Assembly (NCBI RefSeq): GCF_001189955.1
Contig: NZ_LFLT01000013.1
Span: 54,771 to 118,770 of the forward strand
Length of the DNA stretch: 64,000 nucleotides
Reading direction: 5' to 3'
From: Herbaspirillum chlorophenolicum
Lineage (GTDB): Bacteria > Pseudomonadota > Gammaproteobacteria > Burkholderiales > Burkholderiaceae_D
The translations under genes and the position numbers were made by a program. The notes under the pieces were generated by a model. That model worked only from the letters and a program-made list of their open reading frames with translations, was not told where the DNA came from and made no database searches. Positions 51,258 to 64,000 of the stretch are shown here, in pieces; position 1 is the stretch's first letter, and each line of letters begins with the position of its first letter.

Positions 51258-51385
51258 AAATCGTTTCCTTCTAAATTGATTGCCGCTCTGCGGCGGCATC
51301 GCAGGATGCCGGCCTGGCGCCATCCTGTTGTTCCAAACTATTTTTATGTCCGTCCGGTGCAGTCTGCCGGACCGGCGCCCTGCTT

Positions 51386-52234
51386 CTAATTGTCTTCCCG
51401 TCCGGCTTGCCACATGTTGATTGCATCAACGGTTTCGGCCACATCGTGCACACGGATGATCATCGCCCCCTGCTGGGCCGCTGCCAGCGCAGCCCCGATA
51501 CTGCCTGCCATGCGCTTTTCCAGCGGTTTTCCCGTGACTGCACCGATCATGGATTTGCGCGACATCCCGGCCAGCAAGGGCAAGTCGAGCGCGCCGATCA
51601 GCCGCCGGGTATTCTTGAGCAAAGCCAGATTATGCTCCAGTGTCTTGCCAAAGCCAAAACCCGGATCGATACAAATGCGCTCGCGCGCCACACCTGCCGC
51701 CATCATCCTGTCCACCTGGCTGCGCAGGAAACTCTCCACTTCCGCCACGACGTCATCGTAATGCGGTTCCCGCTGCATGGTCTGCGGCTCGCCCTGCATG
51801 TGCATCACACACAGGCCGGCTTCGCTGTCCTTGACGGCATCGATGGCCCCCTCGGCGCGAAAGCCGTTGATGTCATTGATCATGTCCACCTCGGCCAGCA
51901 GCGCTTCGCGCATGACAGCTGGCTTATAAGTATCGATGGAGAGCGGCTTGCCGCAGTCGCGCAGTGCGTAGATCACCGGCATCACCCGCTCCAGCTCCTG
52001 TTCCAGCGACAGCGGCGCGATACCGGGACGCGTCGACTCGCCGCCGATGTCGATGATGTCGACGCCATCGGCGATCATCTGCTCCGCATGGGAAAGCGCG
52101 AACTCGAGCGAGTTGTAATGTCCGCCATCGGAAAAGGAATCCGGCGTGACATTGAGAATACCCATCACCAGAGGGCGACGGCCTTGCTGCATCGGCAGGC
52201 GGAACCTGCCGCATTTCAGGAATGCTTGTGTCAT
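51386..52234 (-). CDS. folP: Dihydropteroate synthase
   Basis: Condenses p-aminobenzoate with dihydropterin pyrophosphate in folate synthesis; the target of sulfonamides. The 282-residue TIM-barrel protein shows the first signature [11 protein letters not shown] at 28-38, [13 protein letters not shown], and later [16 protein letters not shown]. It lies between ftsH and glmM on the same strand, as in E. coli. The 128 bases to glmM and 192 to ftsH include the ftsH terminator. Confidence 0.98.
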   Translation of the reverse strand: MTQAFLKCGRFRLPMQQGRRPLVMGILNVTPDSFSDGGHYNSLEFALSHAEQMIADGVDIIDIGGESTRPGIAPLSLEQELERVMPVIYALRDCGKPLSIDTYKPAVMREALLAEVDMINDINGFRAEGAIDAVKDSEAGLCVMHMQGEPQTMQREPHYDDVVAEVESFLRSQVDRMMAAGVARERICIDPGFGFGKTLEHNLALLKNTRRLIGALDLPLLAGMSRKSMIGAVTGKPLEKRMAGSIGAALAAAQQGAMIIRVHDVAETVDAINMWQAGREDN

Positions 52235-52358
52235 CGTGCCTTGTTGCCTATCTCTTTGCTGCCTGCATTGCTGCTGTCTTGTGTTTTTCTTGTATTGCCT
52301 TGGCGGCTCCGCCTTGCAGCCGGTAATGCGGCGACGGATGCGATGGATGCGCCGGGCA

Positions 52359-52386
52359 GAAAAAAAGGTGAGGATCGCTCCTCACC
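52359..52386 (-). terminator. Intrinsic terminator of ftsH
   Basis: On the minus strand GGTGAGGA-GCGA-TCCTCACC followed by TTTTTTT. It separates ftsH from folP, so folP needs read-through or its own promoter. Confidence 0.88.
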
Positions 52387-52426
52387 CTTTGATCGGTTCG
52401 CTTGCCAAACCCAGCGGCCGGGATAA

Positions 52427-54316
<1,890 letters not shown>

Positions 54317-54350
54317 TGGAACTCCTCCGACGCCGATGCGCCACGTTGCC

Positions 54351-54380
54351 TTTATATGCTCCGATTTTACCCGGATTCAA
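54351..54380 (-). promoter_or_regulatory. Sigma-70-like promoter of ftsH
   Basis: On the minus strand TTGAAT (54375-54380), 18-base spacer, TATAAA (54351-54356), about 35 bases before the GTG start. Confidence 0.55.
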
Positions 54381-54480
54381 ACACCCTTACTAGGAAACCG
54401 CCCATCCCATCGTGCTTGCCTGCAACGCAGCAAGCGCGTTAACGCCATTGCGGGCATTGCCAAACCAACATCAGAATCAC

Positions 54481-54509
54481 GAATCGGGGAAATATGCGAT
54501 GAAAGCAAG
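54481..54509 (-). promoter_or_regulatory. Heat-shock (sigma-32-like) promoter candidate for ftsH
   Basis: On the minus strand CTTGCT (54504-54509), a 14-base spacer, and CCCCGATTC (54481-54489), close to the CTTGAA / CCCCATnT consensus. ftsH is a sigma-32 gene in E. coli; control here is inferred. Confidence 0.4.
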
Positions 54510-54664
54510 CTACATCGATCTTGCCGAAATAATAGTCATCTCAAGCATAAGATGCTTCCTATGAAGCGATATAGGGCTGAACCGGCGCAAAACAAGACGC
54601 AAAAACAAGCTGGGACAGGAGAATTTGGAGATACGGCCTGTTTCGATTCACTTTATCCGATTTT

Positions 54665-55309
54665 TCAGCGAGGATTCTTCAGGGTTTTCCCTAGCAGGAA
54701 GATTTCGGAAGACTTGTCCCGGCTGGCCTTGGGTTTCTTGGATGCCACCGTCTTGAATTCGGCGCGGAATTTGTGCACCAGTTCGTTGTAGCCGGTGCCG
54801 TTGAAGCATTTCACCAGCAGCGCGCCGGTGGGTTTCATGTGCGCCTGGGCGAATTCGATTGCCAGATCGATAAGATACTCGACCCGTGCGGCATCGGCTA
54901 TCGCCACGCCTGACAGATTGGGCGCCATGTCGGACAGCACCAGATCGACCTTGCGGCCATCCAGCAAGGCTTCCAGCTGGTGCAGCGGCTCTTCCTCGCG
55001 GAAGTCCCCCTGGATGAAATTCACGTCGGCGATCGGGTCCATCGGCAGGATATCCAGGCCGATGATGATGCCGTGGATGCCACCACCCTCGGCCCCGGCC
55101 AGCTTGTTGCGCACATACTGGCACCAGCTGCCGGGCGTACAACCCAGGTCGACAATGATCTGTCCCGGCTTGATCAGGCGCTCTTCCTCGTCGATCTCTT
55201 TGAGCTTATAGGCCGCACGTGCACGATAGCCTTCCTTCTGTGCGAGCTTCACGTAAGGATCGTTGATATGGTCGTGTAACCAGTTTTTGTTTAATTTGTT
55301 CTTTGCCAT
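54665..55309 (-). CDS. rlmE: 23S rRNA (uridine2552-2'-O)-methyltransferase
   Basis: RrmJ/FtsJ enzyme that methylates U2552 in the A-loop of 23S rRNA. The 214-residue Rossmann methyltransferase has the SAM motif [23 protein letters not shown] with the catalytic Asp, and the Lys of LLVKCFNG. It is on the same strand as ftsH but 348 bases from it, and divergent from yhbY. Confidence 0.97.
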   Translation of the reverse strand: MAKNKLNKNWLHDHINDPYVKLAQKEGYRARAAYKLKEIDEEERLIKPGQIIVDLGCTPGSWCQYVRNKLAGAEGGGIHGIIIGLDILPMDPIADVNFIQGDFREEEPLHQLEALLDGRKVDLVLSDMAPNLSGVAIADAARVEYLIDLAIEFAQAHMKPTGALLVKCFNGTGYNELVHKFRAEFKTVASKKPKASRDKSSEIFLLGKTLKNPR

Positions 55310-55384
55310 TCGCGTAGAATACTGGTTTTATCTCTTTCAGGGACAGCTTCGCGCCGCCCGGCGCGGTCCCGACATCGCATTCCC

Positions 55385-55843
55385 ATGTTGAAACTTACTC
55401 CCGCCGAGCGCAGCGAACTGCGCGCCCAGGCCCATGCCTTGAATCCCGTCGTGATCGTCGGCGAAAGCGGCTTGTCCGACTCCGTACTGAAGGAAATCGA
55501 CAAGAGCCTCGACTCCCACGGCCTGATCAAGGTTCGCGTGTTCGGCGACGACCGCGAGGCGCGCATTGCCATCTACGAAACCATCTGCGAACAGCTCAAG
55601 GCAGCGCCGGTCCAGCATATCGGCAAGCTGCTGGTGCTCTATCGCCCCAAAAAGGAAGACGAGAAAAAGAAGCCGTCCGGCAGCAAGGGCGGCTTGCGCG
55701 AGGTCACCATCGTCAAGACGCATACGACAAAGCGCCCCACCGTCAACAAGATCATGCTCAAGGGCAATGAGCGCGTCACCGCCGGCGGCAACGTGCGCAA
55801 GGCCAAACCGCGCCAGCGCAGCACCAAGAAGCCGTTGGGCTGA
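55385..55843 (+). CDS. yhbY: YhbY family RNA-binding protein with basic C-terminal extension
   Basis: The first 90 residues are a CRS1-YhbY domain (LTPAERSELRAQAHALNPVV, VKVRVFGDD-like RVFGDDREARIAI), the fold tied to pre-50S ribosomes. The protein is 152 residues, about 55 longer than E. coli YhbY; the extra C-terminus is very Lys/Arg-rich (KKEDEKKKP, KAKPRQRSTKKPLG) and may add rRNA contacts. It is divergent from rlmE, as in E. coli. Confidence 0.93.
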   Translation: MLKLTPAERSELRAQAHALNPVVIVGESGLSDSVLKEIDKSLDSHGLIKVRVFGDDREARIAIYETICEQLKAAPVQHIGKLLVLYRPKKEDEKKKPSGSKGGLREVTIVKTHTTKRPTVNKIMLKGNERVTAGGNVRKAKPRQRSTKKPLG

Positions 55844-55893
55844 GCATCGCCGCTTGCCGGGATGACCGGGAAAACGGAAAACGCTGAAAAACA

Positions 55894-55922
55894 GAATGCC
55901 CGCAGATTGCGGGCATTTTCAT
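55894..55922. terminator. Bidirectional terminator between yhbY and greA
   Basis: AATGCCCGCA-GAT-TGCGGGCATT with A/T flanks between convergent genes. Confidence 0.88.
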
Positions 55923-55989
55923 TACGACAGCACCAGCCTGAAGTGGAGCATGCCGCCGCGGCATGAGCCGGCGGCAGCACACGTTTTCA

Positions 55990-56466
55990 TCAGACGTAGC
56001 GCACTTCCAGGATTTCGTACTCCTTCACGCCAGACGGCGCTTCCACCGCCACCACATCGCCGGCGCTCTTGCCGATCAATGCGCGCGCAATGGGCGACGT
56101 CACGGAAACCTTGGCTTCCTTGATGTCGGCTTCGTCCAGGCCCACGATCTGGTAGGTCACCTTCTCGCCGCTGTCCAGGTTTTCCAGATCCACGGTGGAT
56201 GCGAACACCACGCGGCCTTCCGCACTCAGCTCGGTGGGATCGACAACCTGGGCCGCACCCAGCTTGCCTTCCAGATCGGCAATGCGGCCTTCGATGAACG
56301 CCTGGCGTTCCTTGGCCGACTCATATTCGGCATTTTCCGACAGGTCGCCTTGCGCACGCGCTTCGGCGATCGCATTGATGACCTCCGGACGATCTTTGGA
56401 TTTCAAACGTTGCAGCTCTTCTTTCAGAAGTTCTGCACCACGCTTGGTCATGGGAACTGTGCTCAT
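55990..56466 (-). CDS. greA: Transcription elongation factor GreA
   Basis: Rescues backtracked RNA polymerase by stimulating transcript cleavage. The 158-residue protein has the coiled-coil half with the acidic tip ([20 protein letters not shown]) and the globular half ending [16 protein letters not shown]. The ATG at 56464-56466 ([15 protein letters not shown]) is the family start; the frame is open upstream to 56565. It lies downstream of carB on the same strand after a 393-base gap; carAB-greA is a common order. Confidence 0.97.
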   Translation of the reverse strand: MSTVPMTKRGAELLKEELQRLKSKDRPEVINAIAEARAQGDLSENAEYESAKERQAFIEGRIADLEGKLGAAQVVDPTELSAEGRVVFASTVDLENLDSGEKVTYQIVGLDEADIKEAKVSVTSPIARALIGKSAGDVVAVEAPSGVKEYEILEVRYV

Positions 56467-56859
56467 AAGTCTCTTACTCAAGGTTAGGGAATTGAGGAAA
56501 ACGCCGACGGCGCCCACCAGACAGACTGAAAACGCAAAAAGAAAACTCCGTCGCCGACAGGGCAACTGGTCGATGTCTTTTTATGGGAACAATCTTTACC
56601 GATGAACGAAACGCCGCTGCAGATGTTCCGTCAGCTCGTCTCCAACACGTGCGTCCGACTCAGAGCCGCTAACAAAATCCCACTGGCCGCACTGCGACGG
56701 TAGGATTTTGTTAGCGGCCCCTGGACGGCGCTGCCCTGCAACATTGAACATGTTGTGGCCGCAGGGAGTCGTCCTAAAAGTCAGAGAGGGCATCGATTGC
56801 TCAGATGCCCTCTGCGCTTGCCGACCCTGATTCAGCCGGCAAAGTAACGTGTTGTGGGT
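56467..56859. other. Intergenic region between carB and greA with a palindromic element
   Basis: 393 bases without a supported gene. It contains the perfect 16-base inverted repeat described at 56665-56718 and presumably the greA promoter. The short frames crossing it (for example 33 residues from 56602) have no recognisable domain. Confidence 0.6.
56665..56718. repeat. 54-bp palindromic element (two 16-bp inverted arms)
   Basis: GCCGCTAACAAAATCC (56665-56680) and GGATTTTGTTAGCGGC (56703-56718) are perfect complements around a 22-base centre. Similarity extends a few bases outward with mismatches. The arms look like terminal inverted repeats of an insertion sequence set almost end to end, or a MITE-like repeat. 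It could also fold in RNA at the end of the carAB transcript. Confidence 0.75.
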
Positions 56860-60085
<3,226 letters not shown>

Positions 60086-60093
<8 letters not shown>

Positions 60094-61249
60094 TTTGTTT
60101 CTTCTCCATCATCGCCACGAATTTGTCGAACAGCGGGGCGATGTCATGCGGTCCAGGGGATGCTTCGGGGTGGCCCTGGAAGCAGAAAGCAGGCTTGTCG
60201 GTGCGCTCGAAACCTTGCAGCGAGCCGTCGAACAGCGAGACGTGGGTGACGCGGCAGTTGGCCGGCAGGGTCGCCTGATCCACGGCGAAACCGTGGTTCT
60301 GCGAAGTGATCATCACCTGCTTGCTGTCGAGGTCTTGCACCGGATGGTTGGCGCCGTGGTGTCCGAACTTCATCTTCAGCGTCTTGGCGCCGGAAGCCAG
60401 CGCCATGATCTGGTGGCCCAGGCAGATGCCGAAGGTCGGGATACCGCGCTCGATCAACTCCTTGGACGCGGCGATCGCGTAATCGCAAGGCTCCGGGTCG
60501 CCGGGGCCGTTGGACAGGAAGATGCCGTCCGGATTCAGGGCCAGCGCCTCGGCGGCAGTGGCTTGCGCCGGCAGCACGGTGACCTTGCAGCCGCGTTGGG
60601 CCAGCATGCGCAGGATATTGAACTTGACGCCGTAGTCGAAGGCGACCACGTGGAATTTCGGGGTGATCTGCTGGCCGTAGCCGCGGCCCAGTTGCCACTC
60701 GGTCTCGGTCCAGTTGTAGGCCTTCCGGGTCGACACGACCTTGGCCAGGTCCATGCCCGCCAGGCCCGGGAAGGCGCGCGCCAGCTCCAGCGCTTTCGCG
60801 GTGGCGGCTTCGATATTGGCCTCGCCGGCGACGATGGCGCCGTTCTGGGCGCCCTTCTCGCGCAGGATGCGGGTCAGCTTGCGGGTGTCGATGCCGGCGA
60901 TGGAAACGATATTGCTTTCCTTCAGGTAATCGGACAGCGATTGCTGGGTGCGGAAATTGGACACCAGGCGCGGCAGATCCTTGATGATCAGGCCGGCGGC
61001 GTGGATTTGCGAAGCTTCGACGTCTTCGCGGTTGACGCCGGTATTGCCGATGTGGGGGTAAGTCAGGGTGACGATCTGGCGGCTGTAGCTGGGATCGGTG
61101 AGGATTTCCTGATAGCCGGTCATCGCGGTATTGAACACCACTTCACCAGTAGTGTTGCCTGCGGCGCCGATGGAAAATCCTTGGAAGACAGACCCGTCTG
61201 CGAGCGCGAGGATGGCCGGAATCGCGGAACCGGAAAGAAGAGGCAGCAA
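60086..61249 (-). CDS. carA: Carbamoyl phosphate synthase small (glutaminase) subunit
   Basis: Class I glutamine amidotransferase that supplies ammonia to CarB. The 387-residue protein shows the N-terminal [13 protein letters not shown] and [16 protein letters not shown], then the catalytic Cys in GICLGHQI and the His-Glu pair in [12 protein letters not shown]. The start is TTG (61247-61249) with AGGAG at good spacing; no ATG in frame lies near the conserved N-terminus. It is preceded by a leader of about 165 bases from a good promoter. Confidence 0.97.
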
Positions 61250-61421
61250 GGGTAACTCCTGAGATTGTTACCGTCGCTGCTGGATGACCGGAAGACCTTG
61301 CGCACCAAACCGACCGGCGCAAAGACCCCGACTCATTCGGTTCGGGTGCTTGTTGGCCTGCTGGAACGAGGTGGAGGATGGGTATGCGCTACGACGGAAT
61401 TTAAATTAGCTAAACCGCGTA

Positions 61422-61450
61422 ATTATAGCGCAAGAGACTCCCTCCGGCAA
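61422..61450 (-). promoter_or_regulatory. carAB promoter
   Basis: On the minus strand TTGCCG (61445-61450), a 17-base spacer and perfect TATAAT (61422-61427, within GCTATAAT). The start would be near 61415, leaving about 165 bases of leader before the TTG start. Confidence 0.75.
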
Positions 61451-61507
61451 ATCCAGGATCGCCGAAAGTTACCGCAAGATGCATCCAAATGAAGGCAAAT
61501 AGCGGGA

Positions 61508-61537
61508 TTCGCCGGCCAGGCAAGGCCTGCCGGCGAA
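61508..61537 (-). terminator. Stem-loop after the GlcG-like gene
   Basis: TTCGCCGG and CCGGCGAA close a long, slightly imperfect stem just past the stop of the GlcG-like gene. There is no T-run, so terminator function is uncertain. Confidence 0.5.
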
Positions 61538-61545
61538 GAACGGGA

Positions 61546-61953
61546 TTAGAGGCCCAGGGCAGCGATACCGGCCTTGGCGATCTGTACGTCTTCCGACGAC
61601 TTCACGCCCGACACGCCCACGGCGCCGACATAATGGCCATCGACCACGACCGGCACGCCGCCTTCCAGCAGCGCGTCCAGCTCGGGCGCCGACAGGAAGG
61701 AGAAACGGCCATTGTTGATCATGTCTTCATAGATCTTGGTTTCGCGGCGGCCCAGCGCGGCGGTGCGCGCCTTGCCCGGAGCGATGTGCGCAGAGATCGG
61801 AGCGGCGCCGTCCAGGCGTTGCAGCCACAGCAGGTGGCCGCCGTCGTCGACGATCGAAATCGTCACGGCCCAGTTGTTGGCCTTCGCTTCGGCTTCCGCG
61901 CCGGCGGCGATCTTCTTGACATCGTCCAGCGTCAGAAATGGTTTGGTTTGCAT
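61546..61953 (-). CDS. GlcG/HbpS family protein
   Basis: A 135-residue single-domain protein of the GlcG/HbpS fold: FLTLDDVKKIAAGAEAEA, AVTISIVDDGGHLLWLQRLDGA, the glycine-rich end VPVVVDGHYVGAVGVSGVKSSED, and QIAKAGIAAL. HbpS of Streptomyces binds haem and senses redox stress, while GlcG sits in glycolate operons; neither context is seen here, so the function stays open. GGAG precedes the ATG at 61951-61953; the frame is open upstream to 62016. It is downstream in orientation from no other gene and stands alone. Confidence 0.9.
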   Translation of the reverse strand: MQTKPFLTLDDVKKIAAGAEAEAKANNWAVTISIVDDGGHLLWLQRLDGAAPISAHIAPGKARTAALGRRETKIYEDMINNGRFSFLSAPELDALLEGGVPVVVDGHYVGAVGVSGVKSSEDVQIAKAGIAALGL

Positions 61954-62248
61954 GTTGGCTCCGGTGTGCTGAAAAAATTGAACGGTGATTGTACGGCGAG
62001 AAAGATGTTTTGACATCAGACCTGCACAAACTCTTCAGTGAGCGTTTTTCATGCGAACTGCCGAAGACGGCCAGCAAGTAAAGCCGTAAATTGTTTAGCG
62101 CAAAAAAATCTCGAAGAATAATAATGCGGCGAGAAACCCCGGGATGCCTCGAAAACGATGCAATTATTGCAAGTTGGCATGAAATTAGCTTTTGACATGC
62201 CATAAGAATTCACTTACAGTCCCGCAATCCTACTTTCAGAGGATCCTG

Positions 62249-62851
62249 ATGACTTCACGCCGATCTGACCGATTCCGACGCCAAACCGTGCGAGCGTGCG
62301 TGCTCGCGGCCGGACTCTGGATCAGTGCATCGGCCTTCTCTGCCGATCTGTCCCTGGCGGCCCAGGATCTTCCTCCCCCCCAAGCACAAACCCCGCAAGC
62401 CCTGCAGCAGATCAGCAAGACCAATCTTGCCATCGCCCGCCTGCAAGCCATTACCGACCGCGCATCCGAACTGGCAACCCAGGCCCTGGCCATGCTGGGC
62501 ATCAACTACCGTTACGGCGGCAACACGCCCGATAGCGGCCTGGACTGCAGCGGCCTGGTGCGCTACGTATTCAAGGAAGCATTGGGCACCGACCTGCCGC
62601 GCACCTCGGCTGAAATCAGCCGCGTCGGCGAAAAGATCGGCAAGGACAACCTGCAACCCGGCGACCTGGTGTTCTACAACACCTTGCGCCGCAGCTTCTC
62701 CCACGTCGGCATCTATCTGGGCGATGGCAAGTTCATCCACTCGCCCTCCAGCGGCGGCCAGGTTCGCATCGAGAGCATGGACGAGTCCTACTGGAAGAAG
62801 CGCTTCAGCGGTGCACGCCGGATCGCCACGGACGACAGCGATACCCGATAA
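62249..62851 (+). CDS. NlpC/P60 family cell-wall peptidase
   Basis: A 200-residue exported hydrolase. A signal peptide (RACVLAAGLWISASAFSA) is followed by a linker and then the NlpC/P60 domain. The catalytic residues are Cys100 in LDCSGLVRYVF, His152 in SFSHVGIYLGDG and His164 in FIHSPS. It probably cuts peptide crosslinks in peptidoglycan. AGAGGA precedes ATG 62249; the longer frame from 62192 starts without support. A terminator follows. Confidence 0.94.
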   Translation: MTSRRSDRFRRQTVRACVLAAGLWISASAFSADLSLAAQDLPPPQAQTPQALQQISKTNLAIARLQAITDRASELATQALAMLGINYRYGGNTPDSGLDCSGLVRYVFKEALGTDLPRTSAEISRVGEKIGKDNLQPGDLVFYNTLRRSFSHVGIYLGDGKFIHSPSSGGQVRIESMDESYWKKRFSGARRIATDDSDTR

Positions 62852-62876
62852 GCACCATTTCGATGCATTGCATACG

Positions 62877-62907
62877 ACAAAGCCGCCTTCTGGCGGCTTT
62901 GTCTTTT
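62877..62907. terminator. Bidirectional terminator after the NlpC/P60 gene
   Basis: ACAAAGCCGCC-TTCT-GGCGGCTTTGT followed by CTTTTCT; also faces the patatin-like gene from its 3' side. Confidence 0.9.
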
Positions 62908-62949
62908 CTGGCGCAAATGCTGCCGGGCCCCTCCTCCCGGCAGATACGC

Positions 62950-63897
62950 TCAATTCCCTGAAAGCAACTTCAGCTTGCGCTTGATTTCCGGCATGGCCGC
63001 CATCGCCGCCTGCTCGCCGGCCAGGATAGCGACGTTGCGGCTGGCGAAGTCGCTGCCCTTCATGGCGCCCAGGCTGGGCTGCAGCACGATGTCCGCGTTC
63101 TTCAATTCATACTGGTTGATGGTCTGCCCCATGATGGCGAAAGTCTGCAACAGCACGTCCAGCGAACTGGCCGACGCCTGCGCCTCGGGCTGCGCCGAGA
63201 TGTTGACCGCGATCACGAAGTCAGCCCCCATCTGCCGCGCGAAGCGCACCGGCACCGGCGCCACCAGGCCGCCGTCCACATAATAGCTGTCGCCGATCTT
63301 GACCGACTGGAACACCCCCGGCACCGCCGACGACGCCCGCACCGCGATACCGGCATTGCCGCGCTGGAACAGGATCGGCTGGCCGCTCTTCAGGTCGGTC
63401 GCCACCGCACCGAAGGGAATCTTGAATTTCTCGATGGGCAGGTTGTTCAGGGCCTTGTTGACGTAGTTCTGCACCCCCTCCCCCTTGAGCACACCGGCGA
63501 CCTTGGCGAAGAACGGCACCGACCAGTCGGAAATGGTGGCCTCGTCCATCTGCAGCGCCAGCTTCTGCAACGCGAAGCCGTCATTGCCTGCCGCATACAG
63601 CGCGCCCACCAGGCTGCCGGCGCTGGTGCCGGCGACGATGTCGGCGTCGATGCCCTGCGACTCCAGCGCCTTGATCACGCCGATATGCGCAAAGCCGCGC
63701 GCGGCACCGCCGCCCAGGGCCAGGCCGATGCGGATTTTCTTCGGCGCCGTCGCGGCCGGCGGCGCAGGCGTGGCGGCGGCCGATTCAGCCGGCTTGGCGT
63801 CGGAGGAGCCGGGCAGCCAGGTAGTCGTGCCGCAGGCGGTCAGCAACAAGGAGGAGGTCAGGACGGCGAGGGTCGCCAGGTGCGAAGCGATACGCAT
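62950..63897 (-). CDS. Patatin-like phospholipase family lipoprotein
   Basis: A 315-residue predicted lipoprotein (lipobox LTAC, Cys22) with a bacterial patatin domain of the RssA/YchK type. The oxyanion loop GGGAARG is at 62-68, the nucleophile Ser92 in GTSAG, and the dyad Asp208 in DGG. It would act as a lipid acyl hydrolase at the envelope. The ATG at 63895-63897 precedes the signal peptide directly; the frame is open to 63933. The last 100 bases of the window after it show no gene. Confidence 0.93.
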   Translation of the reverse strand: MRIASHLATLAVLTSSLLLTACGTTTWLPGSSDAKPAESAAATPAPPAATAPKKIRIGLALGGGAARGFAHIGVIKALESQGIDADIVAGTSAGSLVGALYAAGNDGFALQKLALQMDEATISDWSVPFFAKVAGVLKGEGVQNYVNKALNNLPIEKFKIPFGAVATDLKSGQPILFQRGNAGIAVRASSAVPGVFQSVKIGDSYYVDGGLVAPVPVRFARQMGADFVIAVNISAQPEAQASASSLDVLLQTFAIMGQTINQYELKNADIVLQPSLGAMKGSDFASRNVAILAGEQAAMAAMPEIKRKLKLLSGN

Positions 63898-64000
63898 GGA
63901 GAGAAAATAGTGACTTGGAGGAAGCAGCGGCAATACACAAGCCGCCAGGATGGCGGCCGCATCATTTTACTTGAAGCGGCCACGCCTTCCGCTAGTGTCC

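Larger units (their letters stand above)
54317..54664. other. Intergenic region between rlmE and ftsH
   Basis: 348 bases without a supported gene, unlike E. coli, where the two genes are close. It holds a sigma-70-like promoter (54351-54380) and a heat-shock-like one (54481-54509), both pointing to ftsH. Confidence 0.6.

Noticed and set aside
56602..56703. Short plus-strand frame of 33 residues across the palindrome, possible transposase remnant
   Set aside because: No similarity I can recognise; the sequence is largely explained by the inverted repeat.
61268..61336. 22-codon frame in the carA leader as an attenuator peptide
   Set aside because: No ribosome site, no run of regulatory codons, and no clear terminator hairpin follows; kept only as part of the leader observation.

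Overview
The window is GC-rich, densely packed chromosomal DNA from a betaproteobacterium, most likely Burkholderiales/Oxalobacteraceae and close to Herbaspirillum. That placement is inferred from protein sequences and gene order (yhdP-nit-tldD, icd-csp-clpS-clpA, ribF-ileS-lspA-coaBC-dut, rlmE/ftsH-folP-glmM, carA-carB-greA). No species can be proven without a search. Almost everything is housekeeping genome. I see no phage, complete insertion sequence, CRISPR array or rRNA operon; there is one tRNA gene.

Layout. 1-2174: 5' part of a TonB-dependent siderophore receptor (minus) with a Fur-box-like site. 2435-5199: argF, argG and ppnP (plus). 5228-9287: murB, yajQ, a VOC protein and aroG. The aroG leader encodes a 30-residue peptide rich in Phe and Tyr followed by a strong terminator, a classic transcription attenuator. 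9306-15982: yhdP-nit-tldD (minus), divergent from glnE (16246-18960). 19022-23570: a lipoprotein with a Ser/Arg/Asp-rich tail, gap, a GNAT protein and tkt (all minus). 23809-32150: rsmE, ribF, ileS, lspA, coaBC, dut and a PDZ/M48-like lipoprotein whose zinc site is degenerate (plus). 32317-37644: clpA/clpS, a CspD-like protein, icd and a pseudouridine synthase. 37821-42007: a tiny secreted Lys/Ala peptide, a DUF192 protein, rpsT, murJ and a SirB1-family protein. 42067-46668: uup and PBP1A. 46724-49090: tRNA-Arg(CCU) and two multihaem cytochrome c genes. 49158-55309: rlmE, ftsH, folP, glmM and phoB (minus). 55385-61249: yhbY, greA and carAB. 61546-63897: a GlcG/HbpS-like protein, an NlpC/P60 hydrolase and a patatin-like lipoprotein.

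Functional links. CarAB makes the carbamoyl phosphate that ArgF uses and ArgG follows in arginine synthesis; GlnE tunes glutamine synthetase, which supplies CarA's glutamine. Tkt makes erythrose 4-phosphate, a substrate of AroG, and Gap works in the same central carbon network. MurB, MurJ, GlmM, PBP1A and the NlpC/P60 protein serve the cell wall. ClpAS, FtsH and LspA serve protein turnover and processing.

The most interesting signal is the aroG attenuator (8789-8983). Next are the pseudo-metalloprotease, a 54-bp palindromic element upstream of greA, a phoB without phoR or pst neighbours, and probable leaderless transcripts for murB and murJ.
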